Source: Diatrype stigma
Taxonomy: Eukaryota; Ascomycota; Sordariomycetes; Xylariales; Diatrypaceae
Direction of reading: 5' to 3'
NCBI GenBank assembly: GCA_022225965.2
Contig: JAKJXP020000067.1
Span: 62,001 to 126,000, forward strand
DNA: 64,000 nucleotides
In this document: positions 20,292-31,719 of the stretch, piece by piece
Position numbering within the stretch: the stretch's first letter is position 1
Layout of the letters: every line of letters starts with the position of its first letter
The notes under the pieces: model-generated
Seen by the model: only the letters and a program-made list of their open reading frames with translations
What the model was told of the DNA's origin: nothing
Databases searched by the model: none
Program-made: the position numbers and the translations under genes

Positions 20292-21793
20292 TCAACTCGC
20301 TCCCTTGCGAAGCTTGAACCCCCCAGGACACAATGTCTGGAACACGCCATTCGGGTCGTATGTCTCGGCGACTCTTTCCATCAGCTTTACGTTCTCTTCA
20401 CCATAACTTCTGAGTGGGCCCTGGCTCCGATCCGCGTAGTTGATATAGATCCAGTCGAGGAGACCTTTCTCCGCTTCCGCAAACTGCTTGATGGTTTGAA
20501 TACCAGCCTTGACCCTTTGGTATGCGAAGTTATCTTGGTCGGCGGTCTTCACCATGGCATTCAATTGCAGAATGAATCCATCAAAACCGTTGTGTTCAAT
20601 GCCTAGAACATTGCCGCCCACCTCAACTGAATGCTTCGCAAAGGTTAAGGGCAGAGGCTGAAATATGCATTGGGTGTAGAAATCTCCTTCGGGGATATAT
20701 GATTTCAGATCGTTGACAAGGAGATCGTGAACCTCTGCAGCCTTACACATGATTCGCGTATCATTTTTAATAGTCAGCGTGAACCAAGTAGCACTTTCAT
20801 CAAGCCAATGGCTATTTCTCTGTACTGATGTGAATTAAAGACTTACTACAGATTGTAAGGCAGCGCTGTTTCAAGACCCATTTCCAAAATGGACTTTGGC
20901 TTGGTTGTTGTCATCATCGTTGGTAACTTGGACCACTCCGCGAACGCTGGAGCATCTTGCCTGCCTTGCGTCTCGACTAGAGCCCCCCCGATGATAATAT
21001 CTTTCACCTGTGGAACATAGTTTATGCCAGCGATCAAACTGCTACCAAGGTGGCTTGGTAGGTTCGTCGTAAACCTCGCCACAGCACGAATCGCGTCCGG
21101 TATATGTTCCTTCGATGACATGGTGGTACCTCCCCAGATGTTCTGATAGGGAATAGTGCTCATTGTGAAGCTCACAGCAACCCCGAAGTTGTTAGACCCA
21201 CCCTTTAGAGCACGAAACAGTTCATCGTGCGCGCCCTTCTTTGCCGTGACGATATGGCCATCGGCCAAAACTACGTCGTACGACACGACGTTGTCGCAGG
21301 CAAAGCCCTTCTGCGCAGTGAACCAGGTGTTTCCTCCGCCTAGGAGAAATCCCGCTACACCAGTTTCACCTTCCCTGCCGCCAGCAACGATGCGGCCGTG
21401 TTCCTGGAGCACAGTGTAGATATGCTTCCAGCGAACACCCGGGCCAAAAATCACCAGCTCGGAATCGCCATCATACTGGATGCTGTTCGAGTGACTCAAG
21501 TCGATGGTTACTCCGCTTTGCAGGTTATTTGAGCCGGCAAGAGGAGCATGGCCGCCACTGCGAATAGCAATTCTTTCTTTGGCAGTGACCAGTGCCTTGA
21601 TGGCCATAGATACCTGCTCGGCGGACTTAGGGATAAAGACACAAGTAGGCTGCAACTTTGCCGTATTGGAAAACTACGATTCTATGCTTGCTTGGTATGC
21701 TGGGTCTTGAGGCGTGAACACATGCGCTTGCAGTCCGGCCTCTGTCAAGCAAGCAACCGGAGGGGGCTGATGATGCACAGTTCCAGCATCCAT
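20292..21793 (-). pseudogene. Berberine-bridge-type FAD-linked oxidase, interrupted by an in-frame stop
   Basis: The recognisable sequence runs from an ATG at 21793 (MDAGTVHHQP, then LTEAGLQAHVFTPQDPAYQ) to the stop at 20292. An in-frame TAG at 21676-21674 falls after IES, where the family usually has an aromatic residue before the LQPTCVFIPKSAEQV strand. Downstream the FAD-binding PCMH domain is intact: IRSGGHAPLAGSNN with the flavin-linking His, VTIDLSHSN, FGPGVRWKHIYTVL, GFLLGGGNTWFT and GGSNNFGVAVSFT. The C-terminal BBE segment is intact too (INYADRSQG, YDPNGVFQTLCPGGFKL). Joining the two downstream parts needs an intron of only 35 nt (20846-20812), below the usual fungal minimum. A shorter protein could start after the TAG but would lack the N-terminal cap and any signal peptide. 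A sequencing error is the simple alternative. Confidence 0.75.
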
Positions 21794-22889
21794 TACTAGT
21801 CTATCCTTAGGTACACCACGGAAAATAGTGGCAAACGTATATCAAAATCGGAAGGCTATTAGTTCAAGAGACTCAAGTACAATAGTCACGCCTGGGGATA
21901 AGAGGGCACTGCACTGGTGGGTAGCACGCCCATAAGTATTGAAGCCAGCCTGCCTGAAGATAATGGTGCAAACTGTATAGGGGGTTGTCCACGAGTATCC
22001 ACCAACCCACCATGCAGCACCTACCCAACATGAGAATCCTGGTGCTTGAAGCTTAAAAATTACCGCCAGCCTGGCAGACACAAAATGGACCATGCTATGC
22101 AAGGGATGATTGGGGGTTGTGCTTGGACGAAGCGAGGGGCGGTTTGGGTGAGGTCCACATATCTACGCGCACAACATTTGACTTGCACCAACAGGAGGCT
22201 CGGCATCTTCAAAAGCGGTTGGCTCTCCAGTAGGGAACTTTGCAAGGATACTTGTAGTAATGGGTGTCAATCAAGGCTGCAGTTATGATTAACTAGCATA
22301 GCTAGCTTGTCAGCTGAAAGTTACAACTCCGAGCCGTACGGGCAGGCCTTGTGTCTGACCTGTTTAAGGACCGATGCCAATCCATCAGGAGTTGTTGCAT
22401 GAGTAGTTGACATGGGCCTTTGTTGTGGTGCGGTGCAACTTATATTTGAATATCGGCCAGTTACGGATCCATCCCTCATAGTCCTTTCATCTTCAGTAGT
22501 CCTCCCCATTTGTTGTCAGCCGTACTGAAACAATGTTCACAGCAAAGGGGAGAGGTTTGCCCATCTGGGTCAGTAGGTTTGCCTGGACCGACAGCCTGGA
22601 CCCCCCCTGCCAGCTGCGTCGGGTTAATGTTAGCAGCAACAGCTTGCCAACCAAGTAGGGGTAGGGGTGTATACATGAGCAATAAGCGCAATTGCCAGAT
22701 ATTATATTACACGAGGTAGGTAACATTCAAATCTATAAGGCAGGAAGTGAATAAATTGACACATTGGTGTCCAGCCTTGAAACTTTTATATACACTGCGA
22801 ATAATCCACCACGACAAAGATAATTAATACCTTGCATTCTCCCACTGCCCACTTCCATTGGCAGCCCCAGAGACCGGATCAAGCCTAAA
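21794..22889. other. Intergenic region
   Basis: About 1.1 kb between the start of the broken oxidase and the stop of the small secreted protein gene, both on the minus strand. No supported gene, RNA or long repeat is seen. Confidence 0.45.
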
Positions 22890-23424
22890 TCACTTGCTCG
22901 CATCGGTAGCAAATACATAAGTTTCCTTTCTGTCGTCAGCAATCCAGGCGGTACCTCCCGCCCGCCTGTCTCCGTTGAGGATTCTGCCGCATCTGTTCAC
23001 AATAAGCATGAGCCGGTCATGAAGTTTATCACACTCGATGACATTATTAGCTCCGTAGTTGGTAGTGCCAATATAGATCGAATAGCCATCTATCAAGATA
23101 CAGTTTATTAGCAAAATGCCCATACTCACACCAGTAGGGTTACACAACGACTAAGGGTTCCTTACCGCCAGCTACGATCCTGGCCTCACCACCATCAGAA
23201 GTTGGCTCGCAGTCCTGAGTCATAGATAACATCTTCGTGGCCCCGACTTCGATGTTCGAAGTGCCGGGGGAATGGTCGCCGGTGTAGCAAATGACAGCGT
23301 TATCTCCGTCGCCAGGTAAAGGGACCGATACACCCCGGGCGGCGAGGCCCTCCCCAAAGGTCACATTTTGGTGGGTGGGAATTGCAGCAGCTGCGGCAGC
23401 GAAAAGAACGAAAGAGGCCTTCAT
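22890..23424 (-). CDS. Small secreted protein, effector-like, unknown family
   Basis: Two exons, 23424-23166 and 23089-22890, encode about 152 aa. The N-terminus MKASFVLFAAAAAAIPTHQ is a clear signal peptide, with cleavage likely around residue 15-20. The mature part has about four cysteines (VICYTG, QDCEPT, IECDKL, NRCGRI), which could make two disulfides. After the splice the protein reads VAGDGYSIYIGTTNYGANN and DRLMLIVNRCGRILNG, then GTAWIADDRKETYVF. The order of an acidic Cys-rich start, a hydrophobic helix with a Cys, and a C-terminal strand recalls KP4-like secreted proteins of fungi, but this is a faint visual resemblance and not a claim of family. Expected to act outside the cell. 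The gene has an (AT)n tract about 135 bp upstream. Confidence 0.72.
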
Positions 23425-23560
23425 GGTGGATAGTGTAGTTCGAAGGTTTCAAGGTCTCAAGTGCTGAAGTTCAGACTTCAATAGTAAGGGTTATGGGAAG
23501 TCGGGATAGTGGGCTTAGTTGGTTGAGTATCTACTGCCGTACTGGAGGGAGGATCGTGTG

Positions 23561-23583
23561 ATATATATATATATATATATATA
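23561..23583. repeat. (AT)n dinucleotide tract
   Basis: An uninterrupted AT repeat of 23 bases, 137-159 bp upstream of the secreted protein start. Confidence 0.95.
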
Positions 23584-24360
23584 CAAATAGCTCAGGGGCA
23601 TTGTACTATACACGCAACTACTCCAGCTTTGACCCTCAGTTCAACATACTTCTTCCTTCCCCACCACTTCGCCGCCTTACCGGAGGTTCGGAAGTTATAC
23701 CCCCCATGGCAAAACCTGGAGTTTGCGGCTGTATGTTAGCTAATGACTGATCGAACAGTAGCAGCGGCAAAGCTCTCTGAAAACAGGGCCTAGTACGTCG
23801 TAAGTTGACCTTAACTACGTAATGTATAATACGTAACTCCATAATACCGCCTTCTCTGACCAATGTCTTAGAGCACAAGCCACCAACGCACAGGCCTCCC
23901 CCCATACTTTATTCTGTCGTTGCCCGGAATGCCCCAAAATATGTGCCGCATGATATTTAACTCATGATTATACTGTTTTTTGGTAGCAGAGTCTTTACAT
24001 CTCTCCACATAATTAGCTCTATGGGGCTCTTTCCAGTACCGTTCTTTCCACCTTCCTAAGTATGGACGATCCCGTCAATGACGGATTGCTTTATGATGAT
24101 GATAGGCAAGCAGAAGATACAATTCACGCGACGGAAAATGACTTGTGATTGGGAACTCTGTCAGCCCTGAAAAGCAACACAGATCAACTGGACAAAATTA
24201 GAAACATTCTCGGTAGGGGAGAGAACGATCTTGTATCCAGCGGATGTAGTTGCTGCCAATAGGCTTCCGAGCTGCCCGGGATGCCCGAGATCTGCCGAGA
24301 TGCCAAGGTGCCGAGCTGCTGAGCCACCACCCACCCACTCGTAGGATTATAGCTAGCTAC

Positions 24361-24443
24361 GAAGGTCGGGGCCAAAAGTTCCCGCACCAGTAAAGTACCA
24401 AGTATAGTGCGCAGGAGTGCGGGAACTTTTGGCCCCGACCTTC
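24361..24443. repeat. Perfect 27-bp inverted repeat (hairpin)
   Basis: The left arm 24361-24387 starts GAAGGTCGGGGCCAAAAGTT. The right arm 24417-24443 is its exact reverse complement. The 29-base spacer is unrelated. It could be a tiny MITE-like insertion, the terminal inverted repeats of a deleted DNA transposon, or a structured transcript. No target duplication longer than TA-like bases is evident. Confidence 0.9.
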
Positions 24444-26090
24444 ATATATGTGATGAACCATGCACGATATACCTAACACCCCTGTGAGACAATCTTCAGG
24501 GCTGTTTGGAGCCGCTAAGAAAAGTTCCAAACAGCTTGCCAACTTGTTACCTACTCTCTTCATTATGATCAAATCATTCATGCTGCGCCTGGAGGATTCT
24601 TGCTCGAACTCCTTACCGCTTGGATTCCTGAAATCCGGACAGAGCTATCAGGACGATCATCTCCTGTAACGGGATACCATCATTATATTATTATTAGAAA
24701 TAACACATGTTCCACAAAATCCTAATAGTAAGTGCCAGAAGAAGCCCCTACGTATAACACACCACGCGATTACATGTTAACTCAATCTTCTTTAGATGAG
24801 TAGTCACTTACTGCCCAGTTGGATACTGCCCGGCACCTGCGGTTGTTGTTGCCAATGACCGGTGATAGTTTAACCTCCATGTACCGGTAATGCGTTCTTC
24901 CAGTACTAGTATTAGGTAACAAGATCTTATAGTAGCTGCCACCCATTTCGGATATGTGCCATGTACTGTCATATCATATACTGTTGTATAGCGGTGTAGT
25001 CCGCTTAGCATCGCGTATGTGCACGAAGGTATCGGCAGGTCGGTGGCGCATGTTCAGGCATCAATCTGTTGTTGCGTTTCGACAATTTCTAATGTTTATG
25101 CAGTGCAGATGCCGGAGCCCCTTGGCCGGATCGGGCCCGGCTAACGGTTCTTTGGAACCGCTAGTTTCCAGCAAATAGCTCTGCAGCACCTCTCGGCCTA
25201 TACTAGTAGTGGCATAAGCCGGTCCGAGCACTCTAGTTAGAGCTGGCCCCGTAGCGTATCCCCGTAGCCCCTCATAACCGGAGCCGGCCAAGCCCCTAGT
25301 TCCTAGCCCAAGGGCCGGCCTAAGCTAATTTTAGCTGCACCGGCTGGGTGGCTTTACCGGGACGTAATAGTAGGGATATTATGGCGGTGCTGCAACGGCA
25401 TTGTAGCGGCGCGGTTAAGCCACTTGTTAGTATTACCATGTAATTCATATGGGAACCTTAACAACGCTGTTTTTCATTCACAATGTTAATCATATCAATC
25501 CACGACGGCCTTGAGTTAATTGGTTGGGTCAACGGAATCCTCTCGTTGAGTTGCTTTCCAACCTGACCCGATATCACTGGTCTGAATACGACAAGGGATG
25601 TTTTCAGAATGACAGCCTATTCACCTGAAGCAGTGGGCGGATCTACTCGATACGTCTTAGAACCACTGAGAGCAACGCAGTAGCCTTTACATCAAGAATT
25701 ATAAGGACTAGTAAGGGTTCAAGTAAAGGCTGGGAAAGGGAGGGGGAAGGGAAGTGCCAGATATGCGCCGAATAGGTCGGATAAGGATCGGGAATAAGAA
25801 AGGTAATGTGAACTTTTGATTAGGCAGGACTACAATATGCTTCGAATACGCCAGATAAATGCCAAAAATCCGGTTTACCAACTTTATATATACCCTTACT
25901 TCTTTATTCCGATTTAAGTACTGCAACCAGTGCAACGCCACTGTAATTTGGTTGCAGTTGCGCAACGGCAATCTAGCAAACCCAAGGGACTGGTTGCAGT
26001 GGATTGCGTTGCTTGACACCCTGGTCTCGCTCAGGGGAGATGCCCGTTTGGTCAATGGAATATGAAGCCACGGCTTCCCTGCCGAGCTCG

Positions 26091-28070
26091 TTATCTGACC
26101 ACTCTATGGGACATGGTGTTTAATGCCTCTGGATATCCCTTCCACTGCATATCTTCATCTAAGAGCTCCAACATGGTATTCCATTCCTCCTTGATACGTG
26201 ATACCTTGTTGGCGTCTCGAGGAACAATGTTGGCAGCAAATGGCTTTGGAAATACGAACAAACCCTGCGTTAAATCTTCTGCATCTGGAATTATTTCCTG
26301 GCCAGTCTCTTTGTCGACCGCCCGGTGAAAGTCGAACGCCCAAAGCATGCGGGAGATTGCTAGGAAAAGTGATCGATCTGCGATATGCATCCCCTGGCAT
26401 AGTCGCCGACCAGCGCCGTATACAAAATGGTCTCTTTTCTTCACATCCGCTTGAGTAGCCGCCTCAGCCGATGATAGGTGATCGTTCCTCCATCGACTAG
26501 GATCGAACCTCCGCGGGTCAGGGTGCCGATCCGGATCATTGTGAATGGCCCTATGAGATTGCCTCAGCATAAGCATTGGTATATGGTCACGTCGAGTTGG
26601 AAGACTTACCACACGTTCCATACAACAGAAGCATCTTTCGGAATTCTGTATCCAAGATACGTATCGTCTCGACTGGCAGCATGAGGAACACCAAGGATAG
26701 CGGTAGGCATCCACCGAAGTGTCTCCTTGAGGCATCCGCGTATATAGGGTAAGTTGGGTGCATCGCTTAGTTCAGGCATACGGTCTCCGCACACACGATC
26801 AAGCTCGAGATGGGCTATTCTCGACACCTCTGGGAATATCATCATAGCCTGAACAAAGCCGAGGAGCTCTGCAGACGTCGTCTCTGACCCTGCTTGTAGA
26901 AACGAGCCACAGACATATGCGCCTAGCTTGTCCGTAAACCCCTGAAGCCGTTGTTCGTTCACCAAATCTACTCCAAAGCATGGCTGCGAACGAACAGTTA
27001 TCGAAGGAGCTCGCGTAAAAAGATGCGCGGAACTTACAATAGCTTTGCCTTCGCTCATCTTCTTCTTGACATTCAGATACTCGTCCATAAAGAGTTCATG
27101 CTCCTCGCGCCCTACTTTCCTGGCCTGTCGTCTGATAGGCAGGAACACGTCGGGGAGGTGCCTTAAAATAGGGAATAAATCGAGGAGAAGCGCAATCTAA
27201 TCAAAGTTATTAGCAGTGATCGCCTTATGGTCAATCAGTGTTAAACGTGGATTCCGGAGACGATACTTGTTAAGCAAGCGATCGAACAGCAAATGCAAGC
27301 ACGAATGTATAGTCTTAGTGCTTACCTGACTTCCAGCCAATGAGTTGAACTTAAGAAATCCCTGGACGGAGTCGAGTTAGAGTAATCCAATGGGATTCTA
27401 ATATAACCACAATACCTTAAACATCTTTTTGGCTCTTGGATCCTCCATTGTCTTTAAGCGGAAACCATAGTCCATTTGGGTGGTTAACGATGTGGTGTAG
27501 CGTCGGATATGGTCGTAATAACCAGCTGGACTCTCTAACAAGTCCATCAGCATGGCTTTGTTTTCCAAGTCTTGGTAAGGAACGTATGTATCTATGACGT
27601 TGATATTCAGAATCCGATGAGCAAGCTTTCGAATGTTTCGTAAGGTTTGATCATATCCCTATTGGTGCTGTCTGTTAGTGATGAAATCTAGGTGCCTGTG
27701 GAAGCTCAGCCCTTACCATGAGCACTACACGGTGTCCTTGACTTATGCACTCCTGTGCTATGTAGCGTACTGGCCGTGATGAGTATATATTGCCGCGCTT
27801 ATCCAGCAAGTCCTTGACACCCTGATCAGACGAAAGAACAACCACGACCTGGGTTCCTAAGACGAGAGAATACACGGGTCCATATTCTTGTGCCCACTTC
27901 TGGAACTGCAAGTGGCCATTCTTCTTGGGCATCTGGTGAAGGTTGCCAATCAAGGGTAAGGTAGGAGGACCAGGGGGGCAGTTCTTAGGCCTTCGCCCAG
28001 CCTGGCTGAATTGGACGACGATGAAAAACAAGGCTGTCAGAACAAAGATAACCCCAGTTAATGTATCCAT
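26091..28070 (-). CDS. Cytochrome P450 monooxygenase
   Basis: Six exons: 28070-27717, 27658-27416, 27361-27326 (a 12-codon micro-exon), 27196-27038, 26983-26610 and 26550-26091, about 541 aa. The N-terminus has a membrane anchor (TLTGVIFVLTALFFIVVQF) and the proline hinge NCPPGPPTLPLIGNLH, typical of an ER-bound class II P450. Core motifs are complete: I-helix FLQAGSETTSAELLG with the oxygen-activating acid/Thr pair, K-helix ExxR in LKETLRWMP, PERF-like DPRRFDPSRW, and the haem loop YGAGRRLCQGMHIA with the axial Cys. The overall pattern is that of fungal secondary-metabolism P450s related to O-methylsterigmatocystin oxidoreductase-like annotations. The substrate is unknown. It is divergent from the GMC oxidoreductase gene (938-bp spacer), which supports joint action. 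It needs a CPR partner encoded elsewhere. Confidence 0.93.
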
Positions 28071-29007
28071 GGCACACCGCAGTATTGGTTGGAATCAGTT
28101 GGAGTTTGGCAATATCGTAACTGTTTGGGATGAGGACTATATTATGCTGTCTTAGGGTTATGGCATCCTCATGCTTGTATGGTTACATGTTAAATGCATA
28201 GCGCAGTAGTCGGACTAAATGCTTTGCCTCTTGAGTTAGTAGTTATTGATCTGCCCGCCTCTCCGTGCGAAGTGGCGGGCATACGAAGTTCTGTGCTCAG
28301 TGTGCTGAAGCCTAGAGGCCCGAATACTTGATGCTTACACGAGATTTGCAGCGTTACAATACATGTTAGTGGTGCCCCAGGCAGCTGCCAGAGCAAAGTG
28401 ATAACATCCACGTATATACGGGCACCCCTAGATGCCGCTCTAACAAACCCCTTCACTAAGTGCCCATGGGTACCTTACGTCCCACCCTTGTACCTACCCG
28501 CCTAATGATAGATGGCGGGCTAGGTGGCGACTGAACGGGAGCTGGAGTTTGAAAACAGCATACTATAGTAAGCGGGGTTGGCGGGGTATGTGGAATCCAA
28601 AATACACCCCGGTTCCATGTGTATACCAGGGGTCCCTATGTTTCAAGTACCGGTACTTTAAGGAGACGAAAGTGTATATAGTTCATGTAGATAGAGGTGA
28701 CCTTCAACGCATGTGTGTAACGTGCCCAGGTACCCGTACGTGGCACGTAATGAGCATGCCTGGTAAGCAAATACACAAACCAGAATGCTGTGTATGGACG
28801 AAACTACATGTTGCTTTCCCACCTTTAGTTTCTCCCTTTCCCCCATTTGTTTGAAGCTGGAGATTTCTCTTCTCTATGCTGGTACACCTCTTCACTCTAA
28901 TCATAACATCCAGCTATGCTAATCTGATATCAACCCAATACTTGCCTTTGTATCTCAAAAGTCCTTACTCATTCCAAGTCAACCTCGTGGATCTATAAAC
29001 AAGCAGA
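28071..29007. promoter_or_regulatory. Divergent promoter between P450 and GMC genes
   Basis: A 937-bp non-coding spacer between two divergent oxidoreductase genes. Short frames on both strands at 28549-28904 overlap each other and lack any signature. Its regulatory role is inferred from position. Confidence 0.45.
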
Positions 29008-30830
29008 ATGAGCCCAAGGACGTTTGATATCATCGTTGTCGGAGGAGGAACTGCTGGTTGTGTGTTAGCCAGTCGCCTTTCGGAGGACCAGAGTTTACAC
29101 ATCCTCTTATTGGAAGCTGGCGAAGACCTTACAACCGACCCCCGATCCAACGTGCCGTCCCTAGGGTCAAGCCTCTTGGCCACCCCCGCAAATTGGGGCT
29201 TCGAAACCACGCCTCAGGTATGACACAGTTTAAATACCGCTGTTTACTTACTTAATCCTACACTTGACAGGAAAACATCGGATCGCGTAAAACCATAGCA
29301 CCCGCGGGTCGCCTTCTTGGCGGGTCCAGCGTTGTAAATGGCTTCGCCTTTCTTCCCAATTCCGCCGCCAACATCGAAGCTTGGGCAGGGCTTGGTAACC
29401 CGGGGTGGGATTGGACGAGCTTTTCCAAATCCATGAGCCGCTTCGGTCTATCCGGGTCCCCCAAGGCAGCAGAATATAGTCCCCTCCAGCTTACCATACC
29501 GGATGAAGATACGGAATGGCCACGCGTCTGGAGGGAAACACTGGCTAAACTTGGATTTCCCGAGTCTACGGACCCGTTCTCCGAAAGGATCCTAGGTAGC
29601 GTGATGGGACCCGAAACAATCGGTCTCGATAAAAAACGAAGCTTCTCGGCCAATGCATACCTGAGCGATTCAGTGCGGTCTAGAAGCAATCTGACTATCT
29701 GGCCCAAAGCCGTAGCACAGAAGATCCTTTTCGAACCAGAGACCCTGATTGCCACTGCAGTTCAGGTCTTTAATGCCCAAGATCAGGACACCAGTACAGT
29801 CCACGCACGTAAGGAGATTGTCATCAGCGCTGGGGCGATTAACTCCCCTAGGCTGCTTGAACTATCGGGCGTCGGCAATGCAGAGCTCCTACAGTCACTC
29901 GTAATCGACGTACTAGTGCATAATCCCAATGTAGGCGAGAATCTGCAAAATCACCCCATGTGTAGTCTCAGTTTCGAAACCACTGGCGGCGATGGGTTCC
30001 AAACGATCGATAAACTCCTACGCAAGGACCCCGAGGCTGTCGCTGCTGCTCAAAATGCATACGCGAAGGGAACTGGGCCGGCATCACGAAGCAATCTCAA
30101 TGTCCTGGCACAACTACCACTACCTGATAGTATCCCTCTTGGTCAACTTCTCGATCGTATTACACCAAGTGATACTAAAACGATTGATACGATAGCCAAA
30201 GCACAGGAATCATTTGTTCATTACATCCTCACGTCACCCTCAGAGGCTTCTGGCTGCTACATGACCGCCCCTGGATTCGTGTCTTTTGCTGATGACGGCT
30301 CCTCTGTACCTCCACCTCCCGGAACTAGTGAATTCTTCACTATTGCCGTGCATCTCGCGCACCCCCTATCTCGCGGATCCGTACATGTTACTTCTCCGTC
30401 GCTTACGACATCTCCTAACGGAGTCTCGATTGATCCCAAATATTTCTCTCATCCATTAGATCTCGAGATTCTAGCAAGACACGTCCAACTTACCGAAATG
30501 ATTGCTATGACGGAGCCCCTTTCTAGTCATCTCAAAGTTGGAGGTCAACGCGGCCCTGACATGCCAACACCTGGAGGGTTCGCCGATCTTCAGGTAGCGA
30601 AAGATTTCCTTGTTAAAAGAGCGAAAGGCGCCCACCATTGGACCGGCTCGTGCTCGATGATGCCGCGAGAGCTGGGAGGCGTAGTTGACCATGAACTAAG
30701 AGTTTATGGATGCAGGAACTTACGTATCTGTGACGCAAGCATTATGCCCATTTCCCCCCGTTCAAATATCCAAGGTGTTGTATACGCCGCGGCCGAGCAT
30801 GGAGCCCAAATCATCAAAGCCACCATGTAG
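29008..30830 (+). CDS. GMC-family FAD oxidoreductase
   Basis: Two exons, 29008-29217 and 29271-30830, encode about 589 aa. The N-terminal Rossmann motif is FDIIVVGGGTAGCVLASRL, followed by the FAD-contacting LLLEAGED and the GMC signature PAGRLLGGSSVVNGFAF. The second GMC signature is AGAINSPRLLELSGVG. The C-terminal catalytic block carries HHWTGSCSM and DASIMPISPRSNIQG, with the His as the likely proton acceptor and Asn as the second polar residue. There is no signal peptide, so it is probably intracellular, unlike secreted glucose oxidases. The family oxidises alcohols (choline, aryl alcohols, sugars) or takes part in secondary-metabolite tailoring. The neighbouring P450, receptor and exporter favour the latter (inference). 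Confidence 0.93.
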
Positions 30831-31719
30831 GCGTTATCACAGTAACACAGAACACTGCATATTACGCAACACAAAGCTTAGAAGATCAATACTCCCATCA
30901 GACGTTCCCTAAAAACCAATATTGTTAGACCTATGTCAGTTCTTTATTGCAGCCTGACATACTTACGTGATAACATTACATGAGGCCTACTTCTTTATGG
31001 TGTCATAATATGCTTGGCTCATTATATAATGACCTCGATGATTCTCGATTGTTGAATGTTCCAGACGAGGCAGACTGTAAAGTACTCTGCTTGAATAACT
31101 GGGACGAAGGATGGTGTGTTGCAGTGAGAATGGAACAGCCAATGAATGTCTTAGGCTTTCCGAGGTCCTAACTAACCACCCATGCCAATAACTCCTGCAG
31201 GCTGGGCTTGGCGAGGGTCAGAAGGAAAGTTACAGTATATAAGAACCCAATAATTTGACTGGATTAGTACTTTGGCCACGACATGCCGGGTTACATTGCA
31301 ACTGGGGTGTTCCAACTTGCCTAAGGGAACCAGGCGACCGATTGCTCCGGCGGAATATATACCTGGAAGCCACTGGACCTATGGCATGCTGACTGCCTTG
31401 AAGGTGACTCTGTAACCTGAATTGCACCGACGTACCAGTAAGCAGTAGATTTGGAGTTAGTATCACAGCATATACAACTTATAATTAGTACCTCCCAAGT
31501 CAATCGTTCCAACGCGCCAATCCAGTAATGGTTTGGCCACTTGCTATTAAGTAAGGGCTTATGCCTAGGTTCCTCGCCTAATCTCCCTTCATTACTTGCG
31601 TATTTCATATCTAACCCCGGTTTATCTGTACTATCCTTTCCAGAAGGGATCTCTGGTAGTGCAATAGCTCTCAGGATAGCAGCAAGCCACACTGGTATAC
31701 CTGTCTCATCACATATCTC
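30831..31719. other. Intergenic region
   Basis: About 890 bp. Frames at 31321-31692 on the minus strand have no similarity that I recognise. No RNA gene is seen. Confidence 0.45.

Larger units (their letters stand above)
23425..26090. other. Gene-poor 2.7-kb block with repeats
   Basis: No coding region is supported. It contains an (AT)n tract, a perfect 27-bp inverted repeat at 24361-24443, and a GC-rich stretch (25100-25430) with many CCGG/GGCCGG words unlike its surroundings. The composition switches abruptly between AT-rich and GC-rich parts, which suggests remnants of inserted DNA, but I find no transposase or terminal repeats that bound a whole element. Confidence 0.5.
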
